Shown: positions 8,791 to 17,512 of the stretch, piece after piece
Numbering within the stretch: position 1 is the first letter of the stretch
Layout of the letters: the number at the start of each line of letters is the position of its first letter
From: Methylobacter sp.
GTDB taxonomy: Bacteria; Pseudomonadota; Gammaproteobacteria; Methylococcales; Methylomonadaceae
NCBI GenBank assembly: GCA_023229605.1
Contig: JALNYY010000052.1
Span: 1-25,391 of the forward strand
DNA: 25,391 bases
Direction of reading: 5' to 3'
The notes under the pieces: model-generated
What the model was told of the DNA's origin: nothing
Seen by the model: the letters and a program-made list of their open reading frames with translations, nothing else
The model's database searches: none
Made by a program: the position numbers and the translations under genes

Positions 8791-11700
8791 CCGTCTTTTT
8801 GCTCCTCGGCTTCAAACTCCAGCCGGGTTTGCTCGCGAATCTGCCGGCGGCGCAGCTCCCACAATTCGCGCAGCTTGTCGGGATTCAGGTCCCGCTCGTC
8901 GGCTTCGGAAATGAAATCGACCTCGCCGTTGCCTTCGGCTTCGGTGCGGGTAAAGCTCCACTCCTTGGTAAACTCGGTCTTGATCGCCCCGGCATGTTTG
9001 GTCGGCATCGCGCAGATCAGCTGCATGCCGAGACTGTCGCGGATAAAGCGGATCACGTCATGCGCGCGGCGCTCGTCCATCTTGGCGAACGATTCGTCGT
9101 TGACCAGCAATTTCAGGTTCATGCCTTTGTCGAAATGCTTCAGGCGGTTGGTCACCACGGCGGCGCGGACGATATAGGCCGGGGTTTCCAGCTGCCCGCC
9201 GGAACCGGTGCCCCATTCCGACAACGCGACGCGGGAGCCGCTGTCGGAATCCTTCCAGATTTCATAGCGGCGGTAATTGCGGTAATCGGCCACCCGCTGC
9301 AATTCCTTCAACGCGCGTTCCTGGTCTTCCGAAAGCAGGAAGCCGACCAGTCGGTCGCGAATTTTGCACTGTTCGGGGCTCAGCTCGTTGCTGTCGAACA
9401 GGTCGCCGGATTCCTGCGATTCCGACATGTCGTAGGCCGCGCAAAAGAAATCGTAATATTCCTTAAACTCCGGCACCCAGACCGACCAGTCCAGCTGGAA
9501 CCGGTCGGTGCCGAATTTAAGCCGGTTCAGTTCGGTGTTTAAAATCTTCAGGGTCTTCACGCCCTGATCGACGGCGTTGCGGATTTCATAGCAAAACTGC
9601 TTGGTGAATACGTCCTTGAACGACGATTCGGCGGTGCGCAGTTTATCCAGGTTTTTGACAAAGCCGATCTCCCGCTGCTCCCGCAGTTGCTGTTTAAGCC
9701 GCCCGAACAGCTGGACCAACTGCCGGTATTGGCCGGCAAAGTCGGCGTCGCGCAATTCGCTGTCGTGCTGCAAATGCAGCTGCTCATGACTGCGGGCATG
9801 CTGGTTGTAGTCGGCGATGTTTTCATGGATCAAACCGAAGGCGGCCGTGGCTTCGATCAGTTTCTTGCTGTGCTTGTCCTGCAATTGGCCATTGGATAAG
9901 CCGGTTGAATCGGCGATAGCATCGACCGCTTGCAGCAACGCGGTCAACGACAGGCTTTCATTGACCGAAGCTATCCATTTCAAGGGTTGCAGGTCGTTGT
10001 CGATCTGGTGCTGCCTGTCGGCCAAGCCTTGTTCCAGAGCGTCCGATTTTCTTTGCTGCTGGTCTTTGTCTCCCTGGTATTTACCCACCTGGCGGTTGGC
10101 GAGATTCACCTGTTTTTCCAGATCCGCAATCAGCTGATCCAAAGTGTTTTTCTCGGCCTCCAGCTGGTCGACTTCGGTCAAATCCAGGCGCGCCAGATCG
10201 GCATGCGCGGCCTGGCTGTCGTGAACCGTCTGCTCCAGCCTGGCGGCATCGGCAAAATTAGGCGTTTGCAGATCGCGTAACGAGGCTAGCAGGCCGTTCA
10301 GCTGAACGCCATCGGCTTTTAATGCCTGCAATTCCTGCTCGGCCTTGCCGTGCGCCTCCACAGCATTTTGCCGGGCCTGGCGCTGGGCTTCCTTGCCGAA
10401 TACCAGCACAACATCGATATCGCCGGTAAACAATGTGCGCGACCCTGCCGCCTTGCCGTCTTTCATGACCCCGCGCGGCGTGTGGCGGAGCTGTTCGACG
10501 TTATCGACCTTGACCACATTGCCGTATTGTTCGACCAGATAGGCATAGGCCAGCGGATGGTCGGTATGTAATTCGTGGATGATGGAATCTTTCGGTACAA
10601 GTTCCGGTTTGGCCTTGCGTTTACACATCTCCCCCTGAACCACCTTGGCGCGCAGGTGGTGTTTTCTAACGAACTCAATGGCTTCCGCTTCCCAGTTTTC
10701 ATCGACGACAAAGTTGAAACGCGCACCGCCGATATAACCCTCGATAGCCGTTTGCCAGGACAGGTCCTTGGGTTCGATCAGGTCGCACAAGACCTGGGCG
10801 CGGGCGGAGGGCAATTCGCTACGGAAGGCTTTCAGCGCCAGCGCGATTTCGCGGGGATAATCCGCGCCGCCTTCGGCCAGATTGGCCTTGCGCTCGGCCA
10901 GCTTCTTTTCCTGGGCCTGGGCTTCGTCCAACCGTTTTTGCAGTTGCCAGATCTGGCTTTGCACTGCGGCGACAAAACTGTTCTCGGTACCGGCCAGGGC
11001 CTGGTAAAGCCGCTCGAAACCGTCGTTCAAGCCTTCCAAGGCCCGCACGGTTACCAGCAGATCATGCGGGTCCTGCTCTGCCAGCAGCCGTTGCTCAAGC
11101 TGCTTGCACGGCGTTTGCCCGACCGCAGACATCACCTCGGCCAGCGACTCTGCGGCCGCCGACAGCTCGCGCTTCGACGCGGGAAACGCCATGCCGATGA
11201 TATTCTGCGCGGCGGCCTGCAAATGCCCGGCCTGTTGCAGCGCTTGTTGCAGATTGGCAATCGCCGCTTTCGCCTCCAGCTGGACCGCGTCCAGGCGTTC
11301 GGTTATACGACGTTTCTGGTCGGCCGCTGCAATGCCGCTCAAACGGGCGGCCAGCTGAATTTGGCTGTCGACGTGGCCTTTCTTGTCGCGGTTCAACGCG
11401 TCTATCCGGGTGTTTGCGGCCTGGATATTCTTGTCCAGCTCGGCAATGGCCGCCTTGGCTTGCTGTATCTGCGTCCGGTCGCCCTGCAACAAGCGCTGCG
11501 AATGCGCCAGCTGGTATTGGACGGCGGTTTCATACGCCGCGTTAGCTTTGGTCAGCGCTTTTTCGATGCCTTCAAGGCGAACCACATTGGCCTGCAAGCG
11601 GTCGCCTTCGATCCGCAATTGATGCACCTGACGCATCAAGCCGCTGATCTGGGTAATGCGTTGCGGCAATTGCTGGATGTCGTATTCCAGAATCTGGGTT

Positions 11701-12398
11701 TTGACCAGATCGTCAACGCTACCGATCGGTTTATGGGCGATGGACCCGCTCCAGGCTTTGGCGGCCAGTTCCGCTTCCGAAAACGACACGTTGCGCTGGC
11801 CGCGAAACCGGCCGTACAGCTGGCACAGGTATTCGCGCTTGGCGTCGCGCAGGTTCAGCACCTGCGGGTAGCGGGCTTTGAGGTGGTTTTCTATTTTTTC
11901 AACGTTGGCAACCAACATTTCCCCGGTGGTGTCGTAACTGGCCAGATCGCCCAAGCCGAGCGCCGCGTCGTCAATCAGCAATAAGGCCAGTCGTTCCTGC
12001 ACCGCTTGGCGGCGTTCGCCGGAACCGTCGACGCGCACCGCAGCGCCGATCAGCGCGGTAAACGGCTTGCCGTCTTCGCCCTCGTCCGGCTTGAACACCG
12101 CCGCGACATAACCGTGCGCGCCGTCGGGGCGGGCGAACAGGTTGTCCTCCGCGCCGACGATGTACGACCACAAGGTGCGCTTGCTTTTGCTGCCGCGCGA
12201 GGTTTGCGTGGTTTCATCCTGGCCGGGGTTGTAGCTGTAGATATTCTGGTGCGCGGCGGTCATCACCGTTTGCAGCGCATCTAGCAACGTCGATTTGCCG
12301 GAACCGGTGGGACCGGTCAGCAGGGTCATATTGCCCATCTCGTATTCGTCGCTACGCAGCGCGCCCCAGTTAACCAGGATCAGCTTATCGAGCTTCAT
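8787..12398 (-). CDS. jetC: Wadjet protein JetC (MukB/MksB-like SMC ATPase)
   Basis: The 1,203-residue protein is the SMC motor. It has Walker A G-P-T-G-S-G-K-S-T at 29-37, an ABC signature S-G-G-Q at about 1066-1069, and Walker B L-L-V-N-D-E at about 1097-1102 next to K-M-D-E. Two long Gln/Ala/Leu-rich coiled-coil stretches (about 280-520 and 680-930) flank a compact region around 530-660 that should be the hinge. In known systems JetC dimers with JetA and JetB extrude DNA loops and sense small circular DNA. The gene begins with an ATGA overlap with jetB and ends with an ATGA overlap with jetD. All ATPase motifs are intact. Confidence 0.94.
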   Translation of the reverse strand: MKLDKLILVNWGALRSDEYEMGNMTLLTGPTGSGKSTLLDALQTVMTAAHQNIYSYNPGQDETTQTSRGSKSKRTLWSYIVGAEDNLFARPDGAHGYVAAVFKPDEGEDGKPFTALIGAAVRVDGSGERRQAVQERLALLLIDDAALGLGDLASYDTTGEMLVANVEKIENHLKARYPQVLNLRDAKREYLCQLYGRFRGQRNVSFSEAELAAKAWSGSIAHKPIGSVDDLVKTQILEYDIQQLPQRITQISGLMRQVHQLRIEGDRLQANVVRLEGIEKALTKANAAYETAVQYQLAHSQRLLQGDRTQIQQAKAAIAELDKNIQAANTRIDALNRDKKGHVDSQIQLAARLSGIAAADQKRRITERLDAVQLEAKAAIANLQQALQQAGHLQAAAQNIIGMAFPASKRELSAAAESLAEVMSAVGQTPCKQLEQRLLAEQDPHDLLVTVRALEGLNDGFERLYQALAGTENSFVAAVQSQIWQLQKRLDEAQAQEKKLAERKANLAEGGADYPREIALALKAFRSELPSARAQVLCDLIEPKDLSWQTAIEGYIGGARFNFVVDENWEAEAIEFVRKHHLRAKVVQGEMCKRKAKPELVPKDSIIHELHTDHPLAYAYLVEQYGNVVKVDNVEQLRHTPRGVMKDGKAAGSRTLFTGDIDVVLVFGKEAQRQARQNAVEAHGKAEQELQALKADGVQLNGLLASLRDLQTPNFADAARLEQTVHDSQAAHADLARLDLTEVDQLEAEKNTLDQLIADLEKQVNLANRQVGKYQGDKDQQQRKSDALEQGLADRQHQIDNDLQPLKWIASVNESLSLTALLQAVDAIADSTGLSNGQLQDKHSKKLIEATAAFGLIHENIADYNQHARSHEQLHLQHDSELRDADFAGQYRQLVQLFGRLKQQLREQREIGFVKNLDKLRTAESSFKDVFTKQFCYEIRNAVDQGVKTLKILNTELNRLKFGTDRFQLDWSVWVPEFKEYYDFFCAAYDMSESQESGDLFDSNELSPEQCKIRDRLVGFLLSEDQERALKELQRVADYRNYRRYEIWKDSDSGSRVALSEWGTGSGGQLETPAYIVRAAVVTNRLKHFDKGMNLKLLVNDESFAKMDERRAHDVIRFIRDSLGMQLICAMPTKHAGAIKTEFTKEWSFTRTEAEGNGEVDFISEADERDLNPDKLRELWELRRRQIREQTRLEFEAEEQKDG

Positions 12399-13078
12399 AA
12401 GCTTTGCTCCACGTTTTCCGGCTCAACGGCCGCTTCGGCAAAGCCTTCCGCCTCCAACGCCGCAGCCAGCACATCCTCGCCGATAATGCCGAGTATGGTC
12501 GGGCGTATCGCAATCAGCGCGTCTTCATCGAGCATCGAGAACAACGCGCCGTATTGAATCAAACGATGCCGTTTCAAGTCTTTCAGCAAACGGTCTCGGT
12601 CGCCGAGGTTATCCGGCAACGGCCGTTTGATCTGGATTTGCAGCGTGGTCGCCAGTTCCTCGAAACGGATCAACACGTCGCCGTTGTCGCTCAGGCGACC
12701 GCCGCCTTCGGCCAGGCCTTGCTGGTATAAAAAGCGCAAGGCCAATGCCGAGGCGACGAAATCGGCGGACAGCCGGGCGCGCAACGATGGCGCAGGATCG
12801 TTATCGTCCTCAGCCAGCCCCGGAATCTGCGCGCCCGGCGCATACAGCCTGAAGAATTCGTTTTGCAGATCGTGGACCAAACGAAAGCCCGACAGCGCGA
12901 AATATTCGGCCAACAGGTTTTCGATGCGGCAGGCGTCGTCGTAGCAACGCTGCTCGACGCCGTCCTCGTCGCGGACGATGATGCCCCAGGCAAACAGCCG
13001 CGCGGCGATTTCCTGGAAGCGTTGCAGTTTGAGGTTTTCCGGCTCCAGCCGGTCAAGCAGGGTTTGGGTCAGAGTCAT
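12395..13078 (-). CDS. jetB: Wadjet protein JetB (MksE-like kite subunit, DUF4194-like)
   Basis: The product has 227 residues if started at ATG 13078; a TTG at 13090 gives four more residues and is less likely. It is a small, winged-helix-rich KITE-type subunit that bridges JetA and the JetC heads in characterised systems. Visible support is size, position between jetA and jetC, and the block R-F-E-E-L-A-T-T-L-Q-I near residue 145 followed by a D-R-D-R-L-L-K-D-L-K-R-H helix typical of these proteins. It overlaps jetA by 26 bp and jetC by 4 bp. No Shine-Dalgarno sequence is visible, so coupling to jetA is likely. Confidence 0.86.
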   Translation of the reverse strand: MTLTQTLLDRLEPENLKLQRFQEIAARLFAWGIIVRDEDGVEQRCYDDACRIENLLAEYFALSGFRLVHDLQNEFFRLYAPGAQIPGLAEDDNDPAPSLRARLSADFVASALALRFLYQQGLAEGGGRLSDNGDVLIRFEELATTLQIQIKRPLPDNLGDRDRLLKDLKRHRLIQYGALFSMLDEDALIAIRPTILGIIGEDVLAAALEAEGFAEAAVEPENVEQSL

Positions 13079-14495
13079 GTTTGAATTCAATTTGATAGTC
13101 GCTGCCTGTGTAGTAAGCGTTGTGCAATCGGCTGGGCAATTTTTTAGCGTTTAGCGTTTCGTCGCGGGAGGCGCGCACAGCCTCCACCATCTGCATGGCC
13201 TGCAACACATCGATTGCGGTCCGCATCGGCAGGCTGGACAGCCGCACCGAGCGCTGCTGCAAGCGCAATTCGCCGCGGATGTAATCGACGACGTCCTGGT
13301 TGGACAATGTGAAAGCCGCCGCCTCGCTGCGCTGCATCGCCGCCTGCAAACGCGCATCGCGGCTGACTTTGGGCAGCGCGGTGACGGTCAGCGCCTTGCG
13401 CCGTTGCGAGGCGCTGCGCAACTTGAACGCAGCAGGGTCCAGCAAGCGGATTTCGCTGACGGTGATGGCGGCGCCCAGTCGTTCCAGGAAACCGGTTTGC
13501 GCCCCGCCTTCAAGGGTTGCGGCCTGGGCGATGGCCCGGCTGTAGGCCTGCCGGCTTTGCCCGCCTTGCAGCATCAAGGCTTGCTGGACGATGCTAGCGG
13601 CGCGGCGCATGTAGATATTCATCGCCTTGATCAGTTCGGGGTGTTTGGCGGTGCAGGCGACTTCGACCCGGTCTTCGATGCGGTCCAGCAGCCAGTCGAA
13701 AATCGCGGCATCGGCCCGTTCCTGATGGGTCCACGCGGCAATATCCTGCAACTGGCTTTCAAACGCGTTGACCTTGTCGCTTTCCAGATTGCGCAAGCGG
13801 CTTAAATTGTCGCGTATCGCCTGCCGATGGCGTTCAACGTTGTCGGCGGTCAGCTGTTTTTTAAATTCCTTCTCGAAACGGTCCAGAAAAACGATGAACT
13901 CGTCCCAAGGCGTATTGGAGGCTTCCGACATCAGGCGGCGCACCAGTTCCTGGAAATAATCGACGCCTTCCGACAAATCGCTGATGATTTTTTCCGCATA
14001 ATCGTAGGCATCGACCAGATCGTAGGCATCGATGTTTTTGCGCGCCGCTTCCAGCGCATTGCGGCAGCTGCGCACATTGCGCTGACTGCTGCGGGTTCGC
14101 AGGCGATTCAGTGACCATAGAGCCTCGGCGAACAATTTTCCGGCGCGGGTGAAGCGATAGGCGGTAACCAAACCGGCGCGGTCGCCGAAGGTCTCCAGCC
14201 AGCCGTCTTTGAGCAAAGCGCGTATCAGCGCGTTGGTCAGTTGCTGGTCGTCGGCGTTATCCAATCCCGACAGTTCATCCTCGTCCGGAATGCTGTCTGC
14301 CGCGATATTGTTGATCAATCCCTGCACGGTCGGGGCCAGCAAATCCTTTAAGGCGTCGCGGGTCAGGTTCTGAGAGTAATCGGCGCTGGGCCCGTGCAGG
14401 CTCTCATACAGGGAGCGCAGGCAAGCCACCACCAGTTCGCGGCGCTTTCCGTTCAACGGGCGGAAAAAATTATGACGTTCAGCTTCGAAAAACAC
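13053..14495 (-). CDS. jetA: Wadjet protein JetA (MksF-like kleisin)
   Basis: The 480-residue protein is the kleisin that closes the SMC ring. Its N-terminus (H-N-F-F-R-P-L, residues 8-14, then E-L-V-V-A-C-L) is like the JetA/MksF family that begins with an N-F-F-x-x-L motif. The middle is mostly helical and contains a predicted coiled region (residues 190-270). The start is GTG at 14495 with a GGG about eight bases upstream. It is the first gene of the operon. Gene sizes and the order kleisin-kite-SMC-nuclease resemble MksF-E-B-G (Wadjet type II) more than the DUF3375-type JetA of type I, but the subtype needs a profile search. Confidence 0.86.
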   Translation of the reverse strand: MFFEAERHNFFRPLNGKRRELVVACLRSLYESLHGPSADYSQNLTRDALKDLLAPTVQGLINNIAADSIPDEDELSGLDNADDQQLTNALIRALLKDGWLETFGDRAGLVTAYRFTRAGKLFAEALWSLNRLRTRSSQRNVRSCRNALEAARKNIDAYDLVDAYDYAEKIISDLSEGVDYFQELVRRLMSEASNTPWDEFIVFLDRFEKEFKKQLTADNVERHRQAIRDNLSRLRNLESDKVNAFESQLQDIAAWTHQERADAAIFDWLLDRIEDRVEVACTAKHPELIKAMNIYMRRAASIVQQALMLQGGQSRQAYSRAIAQAATLEGGAQTGFLERLGAAITVSEIRLLDPAAFKLRSASQRRKALTVTALPKVSRDARLQAAMQRSEAAAFTLSNQDVVDYIRGELRLQQRSVRLSSLPMRTAIDVLQAMQMVEAVRASRDETLNAKKLPSRLHNAYYTGSDYQIEFKHDSDPNPA

Positions 14496-14588
14496 CGGAT
14501 ACCCAAAAGTTTATTGTTCTAGCGGTTGCTGCAAGAATGTCGCCCCAAGCTGTTTGTTTACCGCAAGGCGCTGCGGGGTTCCCGGATA

Positions 14589-14597
14589 ATTATATCA
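14589..14597 (-). promoter_or_regulatory. Extended -10 promoter candidate for the jetABCD operon
   Basis: On the minus strand TGATATAAT is a perfect extended -10 (TG-N-TATAAT). No good -35 lies 16-18 bp upstream, as is usual for extended -10 promoters. Transcription would begin near 14582, giving a leader of about 87 nt before the jetA GTG. It is the only strong promoter-like site in the 134-bp gap upstream of jetA. Confidence 0.5.
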
Positions 14598-14629
14598 AAC
14601 ATGCATCGGCAGCATGGCTTGAAGCGCCG

Positions 14630-15895
14630 CTAATTAGCCCAATTAAGGGCATAAACGATTGAAATAATAAACAGAAAAACCAGCCATGCGGCGGCGAACA
14701 GCACCGAGCGGTTTCTGGCTAACCCCACCGCATAAGCCGCTTTCAACAGATTGTTGCTGCCGCTGGCCAAAATTACGGCTGAAACAATTGCCGGATCGGA
14801 AACGACAAACTTGCCGCTGAGCAGGGACAGGATAAACGGGTCGATATCGGTAAAGCCGACAACAACGGCTAAATAATTCAAGCCGTGACTGCCAAAACGG
14901 CTGGTCACGCCCTCTGTTACCCAGGCGAATAAAACAAACAGCAGCGCAAATACGACAGCGGTCGATAATTCAAGAGGGTGTTTTGTGACAGTTGCGCTTT
15001 GGAGAGGCGCCTGAAGATTATTAAGATGAAGTAAACCCAAAATAACTGCAAATGACGTCAAAATAATCGCTAAAAACGGAACCAGTAAATGGATAGCGGC
15101 AGTGCGGTCAAACAGAAAAATAATGACCAACAGCCGGATATACATGACGGTTGTCGCCATAATCAATGCGGAAGAGACATTACGGCTGGCATTAGCCATA
15201 CCATAGGCACGGCGCGCGATTACCACTGTTGCTGCGGTGCTGGAATAAAGCCCGGCCAATAACCCGGTTATCAATAAGCTGCGATTTTTAAAAAAATAGG
15301 CGTTGATCAGGTAACTGAAATAGGAAAAACCCGAAACGACGATGACCGCCAACCAGACTTTGTAATACGTTACCGGCAGCATGGGCGCGATAGTCTGATG
15401 GTTGGGCAGTAAAGGCAGGATCACGCCGGAAATGATCAGAAACTTGGCTAAAGTCACCACTTCCTCGTTATCCAATTGATCCGAGACCTTATGAATAAAC
15501 GGTTTCTCGCCAAGAATCAAAACCAGCACCACCGCAAACAGCACTAAAAACCAGCTGGGGAAAAACAGGCTGATAGGGCCGACTAAATAAATCAGCAAGG
15601 TCATCAAAATACTGAACAGCGAAAACAACCCTTCCGAAGAAAGCCGCCAGTAGTAAATCGCCAGCAAGCCGCCGAGCGACGCGAATCCGACCAAATAAAA
15701 TCTCAGACTGCTGTCGATGCTGTATAAAACAAATCCCAAAATACCAATCAGGACAAAAGTCCGGGTGCTGCCGAAATGGTGAATATACTTGTTAATTTGC
15801 TGATAACGGCGGAATTCAAGCCCGACGACAAAAGCAAAAGCCACTGTCATCAAGAAGTTGATCAACAAGGGTGGAATGTTATTATAGAGTCCCAT
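14630..15895 (-). CDS. MgtC/SapB and DUF4010 domain membrane protein
   Basis: The 421-residue protein is almost entirely membrane helices (about 11-12). The N-terminal 150 residues carry MgtC/SapB family marks: V-G-L-E-F-R-R-Y near residue 24 and G-S-T-R-T-F-V-L-I-G at 42-51. The rest is DUF4010, with S-S-T-A-A-T-V-V-I-A-R-R near 218 and G-F-T-D-I-D-P-F near 348. MgtC-type proteins have been tied to magnesium stress and virulence, but the function of the fused form is not established. Its ATG follows the stop of the upstream VTT gene by 2 bp, and its GAGGAG site lies inside that gene, so the two are coupled. Confidence 0.9.
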   Translation of the reverse strand: MGLYNNIPPLLINFLMTVAFAFVVGLEFRRYQQINKYIHHFGSTRTFVLIGILGFVLYSIDSSLRFYLVGFASLGGLLAIYYWRLSSEGLFSLFSILMTLLIYLVGPISLFFPSWFLVLFAVVLVLILGEKPFIHKVSDQLDNEEVVTLAKFLIISGVILPLLPNHQTIAPMLPVTYYKVWLAVIVVSGFSYFSYLINAYFFKNRSLLITGLLAGLYSSTAATVVIARRAYGMANASRNVSSALIMATTVMYIRLLVIIFLFDRTAAIHLLVPFLAIILTSFAVILGLLHLNNLQAPLQSATVTKHPLELSTAVVFALLFVLFAWVTEGVTSRFGSHGLNYLAVVVGFTDIDPFILSLLSGKFVVSDPAIVSAVILASGSNNLLKAAYAVGLARNRSVLFAAAWLVFLFIISIVYALNWAN

Positions 15896-15897
15896 TA

Positions 15898-16608
15898 TCA
15901 GTTTAGCTCCTCACCGTTCATTACATGCAGTTCCTTAAGGGTTTTCCCGGCTAATTTCGATACGTAAAACAATACCGCCAGGGTAAACAGTAATCCGGCC
16001 ACAAGTAACGGAAACGAAACCGCGGTTTGCGCCGAAGAGCCGCTAACCAAACCGGCAATATGTTTGGTCGTGTAACCGATATAGACCAGCGTCGAGTTGT
16101 ACACCAATATTCCGCTGGTCGCCGTCAGATAAGGCCAGAATCCGACCGGAGCAACCGAAAAAGCATAACTGAGCATCGCAAAAGGCAGCGGGGTCAAACG
16201 CAACAGCAGCATCAATTTAAAAGATTGATCGCCTAAGACAGCCTCCAGTGCGGCAATTTTTGGGTGTTTCGCGATGAAACCGACCACTTTTTGCCTGAAT
16301 AAATACCGGCTCAACACAAAAATAAGCGCCGCAGCAAGATAGGTGGAAATAATAATGTAAAACTCGCCGGCGCCGATTGGAAATAACAATCCGGCCGCAA
16401 AACAAAGCGCATCGACAGAAACAAAAAAAGGCGTCAACGCCACGAATAAACCGATAAAACCCAGCGGAGCCCACGGGCCAAGATTTTCAATCCAATGCTC
16501 AATACCCGGAAGGTGCAATTCCAATTCGTGTCCAATCAGAATTAAAATCCCTGCCGCCAATACTAAAGGCAGCAGTTTTCCAGCGAGTGTGTTTATTTTT
16601 GTTTTCAT
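15898..16608 (-). CDS. VTT-domain (TVP38/TMEM64, DedA-like) membrane protein
   Basis: With the start at ATG 16608 the product has 236 residues, the normal size for TVP38/TMEM64 proteins. Marks are an N-terminal helix (L-L-P-L-V-L-A-A-G-I), W-A-P-L-G-F-I-G-L-F-V-A-L at about 46-58, A-A-G-L-L-F-P-I-G-A-G-E typical of the VTT domain, then L-R-L-T-P-L-P-F and F-W-P-Y-L-T-A-T-S-G. Family members act in lipid scrambling or membrane homeostasis; the substrate here is unknown. The frame stays open to 16830 (see the next entry). It is coupled to the MgtC/DUF4010 gene. Confidence 0.85.
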   Translation of the reverse strand: MKTKINTLAGKLLPLVLAAGILILIGHELELHLPGIEHWIENLGPWAPLGFIGLFVALTPFFVSVDALCFAAGLLFPIGAGEFYIIISTYLAAALIFVLSRYLFRQKVVGFIAKHPKIAALEAVLGDQSFKLMLLLRLTPLPFAMLSYAFSVAPVGFWPYLTATSGILVYNSTLVYIGYTTKHIAGLVSGSSAQTAVSFPLLVAGLLFTLAVLFYVSKLAGKTLKELHVMNGEELN

Positions 16609-16830
16609 CAGGCATTTCAAAACAGCGGATAACGGATAGCCGTTAACCTTATACCAATCGGGAATACTTTGCCAAATTTCTTCGGGGCTCCGCATAGCGG
16701 AATAACTTGATATGGCTACATTGCCGCCATTCAAAAGATACTTGCCGATCTGTCGGAAAACCCCCGGTTCTGCAGCTACGAACCAGGTTTTTTCAATCTC
16801 AGCTACAAAATCGGCAGCATGCATTAGCAT
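16609..16830 (-). other. In-frame 74-codon upstream extension of the VTT gene, status unresolved
   Basis: The frame is open for 74 codons upstream of the preferred start and encodes a soluble, protein-like stretch (W-F-V-A-A-E-P-G-V-F-R-Q-I-G-K, then S-P-E-E-I-W-Q-S-I-P-D-W-Y). I do not recognise it. ATGs at 16830, 16824 and 16695 lack good ribosome binding sites. It may be a real N-terminal extension, the remains of another gene fused to the VTT frame, or untranslated. Confidence 0.4.
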
Positions 16831-16888
16831 TCAATGCCGAGCAGCTTCCATCATTGGCGCTGTTATCCGATATTGGATCTCTTGAGAA

Positions 16889-17272
16889 TCATTCGGCGAT
16901 TTTCACCAGCCAGCCGCCCTCCCCTTTGCAATTACCTTGCGCATCGGCAGCGATCGCAATTCTGGCGTAAACGCCTTTTAATGACGCCGGCAGCGTTCCG
17001 CTTACCTGAAAACCACCCTGGCTTTTGGGCTCGACTTTGAAAGCGGCCGGCTGTCCTTTCACATTAACCTTGATGGTATTCGGGTAAGTGTTTGCAGACG
17101 CTGTAAAAGAAAAGCTTGAACCCACCGCAGCTTCGGCATTTTCAGCTGGAACAAAATCGGTAAATCCGGGTTTGCCGCATGCCTTTGAGCTGCTACTGCC
17201 GCTACCGTAGGCCCAGGATGAGCCGGCAACAATCATTAAAAAAAACACCCACAAACAGTTATATCGTTTCAT
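16889..17272 (-). CDS. Small secreted protein with signal peptide, function unknown
   Basis: The frame has three ATGs in a row (17278, 17275, 17272). A GAGG at bases 17280-17283 is 7 bases before the third, 4 before the second and 1 before the first, so 17272 is preferred (127 residues). The N-terminus is a clear Sec signal peptide (K-R-Y, then hydrophobic C-L-W-V-F-F-L-M-I-V-A, cleavage near S-W-A-Y at about 18-22), followed by a Ser/Gly-rich linker. The mature part is a single predicted beta-rich domain with two cysteines (32 and 115), which could form a disulfide in the periplasm. I do not recognise the family. It is 58 bp upstream of the VTT frame's extension on the same strand. Confidence 0.75.
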   Translation of the reverse strand: MKRYNCLWVFFLMIVAGSSWAYGSGSSSSKACGKPGFTDFVPAENAEAAVGSSFSFTASANTYPNTIKVNVKGQPAAFKVEPKSQGGFQVSGTLPASLKGVYARIAIAADAQGNCKGEGGWLVKIAE

Positions 17273-17512
17273 CATCATGCCTCGTCGTGTTGGTTTGTTT
17301 ATCCGCTTTTTGTATCGATTGCTTTTTCAATCGGTTCCGGTCCATACCTTACCGCAATAAGAAGATTTGTTTCGCTACTTTTTCTGTCTATTTTCGGGCT
17401 GTAAAAATTTCTGTATAGCGTATTGTTTCTTGACTTGCGCAAATGAACTTGAGACCCTTAAGCCATCCGGTAAAACCCGGCTTGATAAAACTCTCGGATT
17501 AAGGAAGGTGCT

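Noticed and set aside
8799..9542. Plus-strand open frame of 247 codons opposite the jetC 3' end
   Set aside because: It lies antisense to the Walker B and signature region of jetC and shows no motif.
10575..11984. Long plus-strand open frame (469 codons) opposite jetC
   Set aside because: It is antisense to the coiled-coil part of a well-supported SMC gene and its translation is Gln/Leu/Gly-rich without any domain; it reflects the codon use of the real gene.
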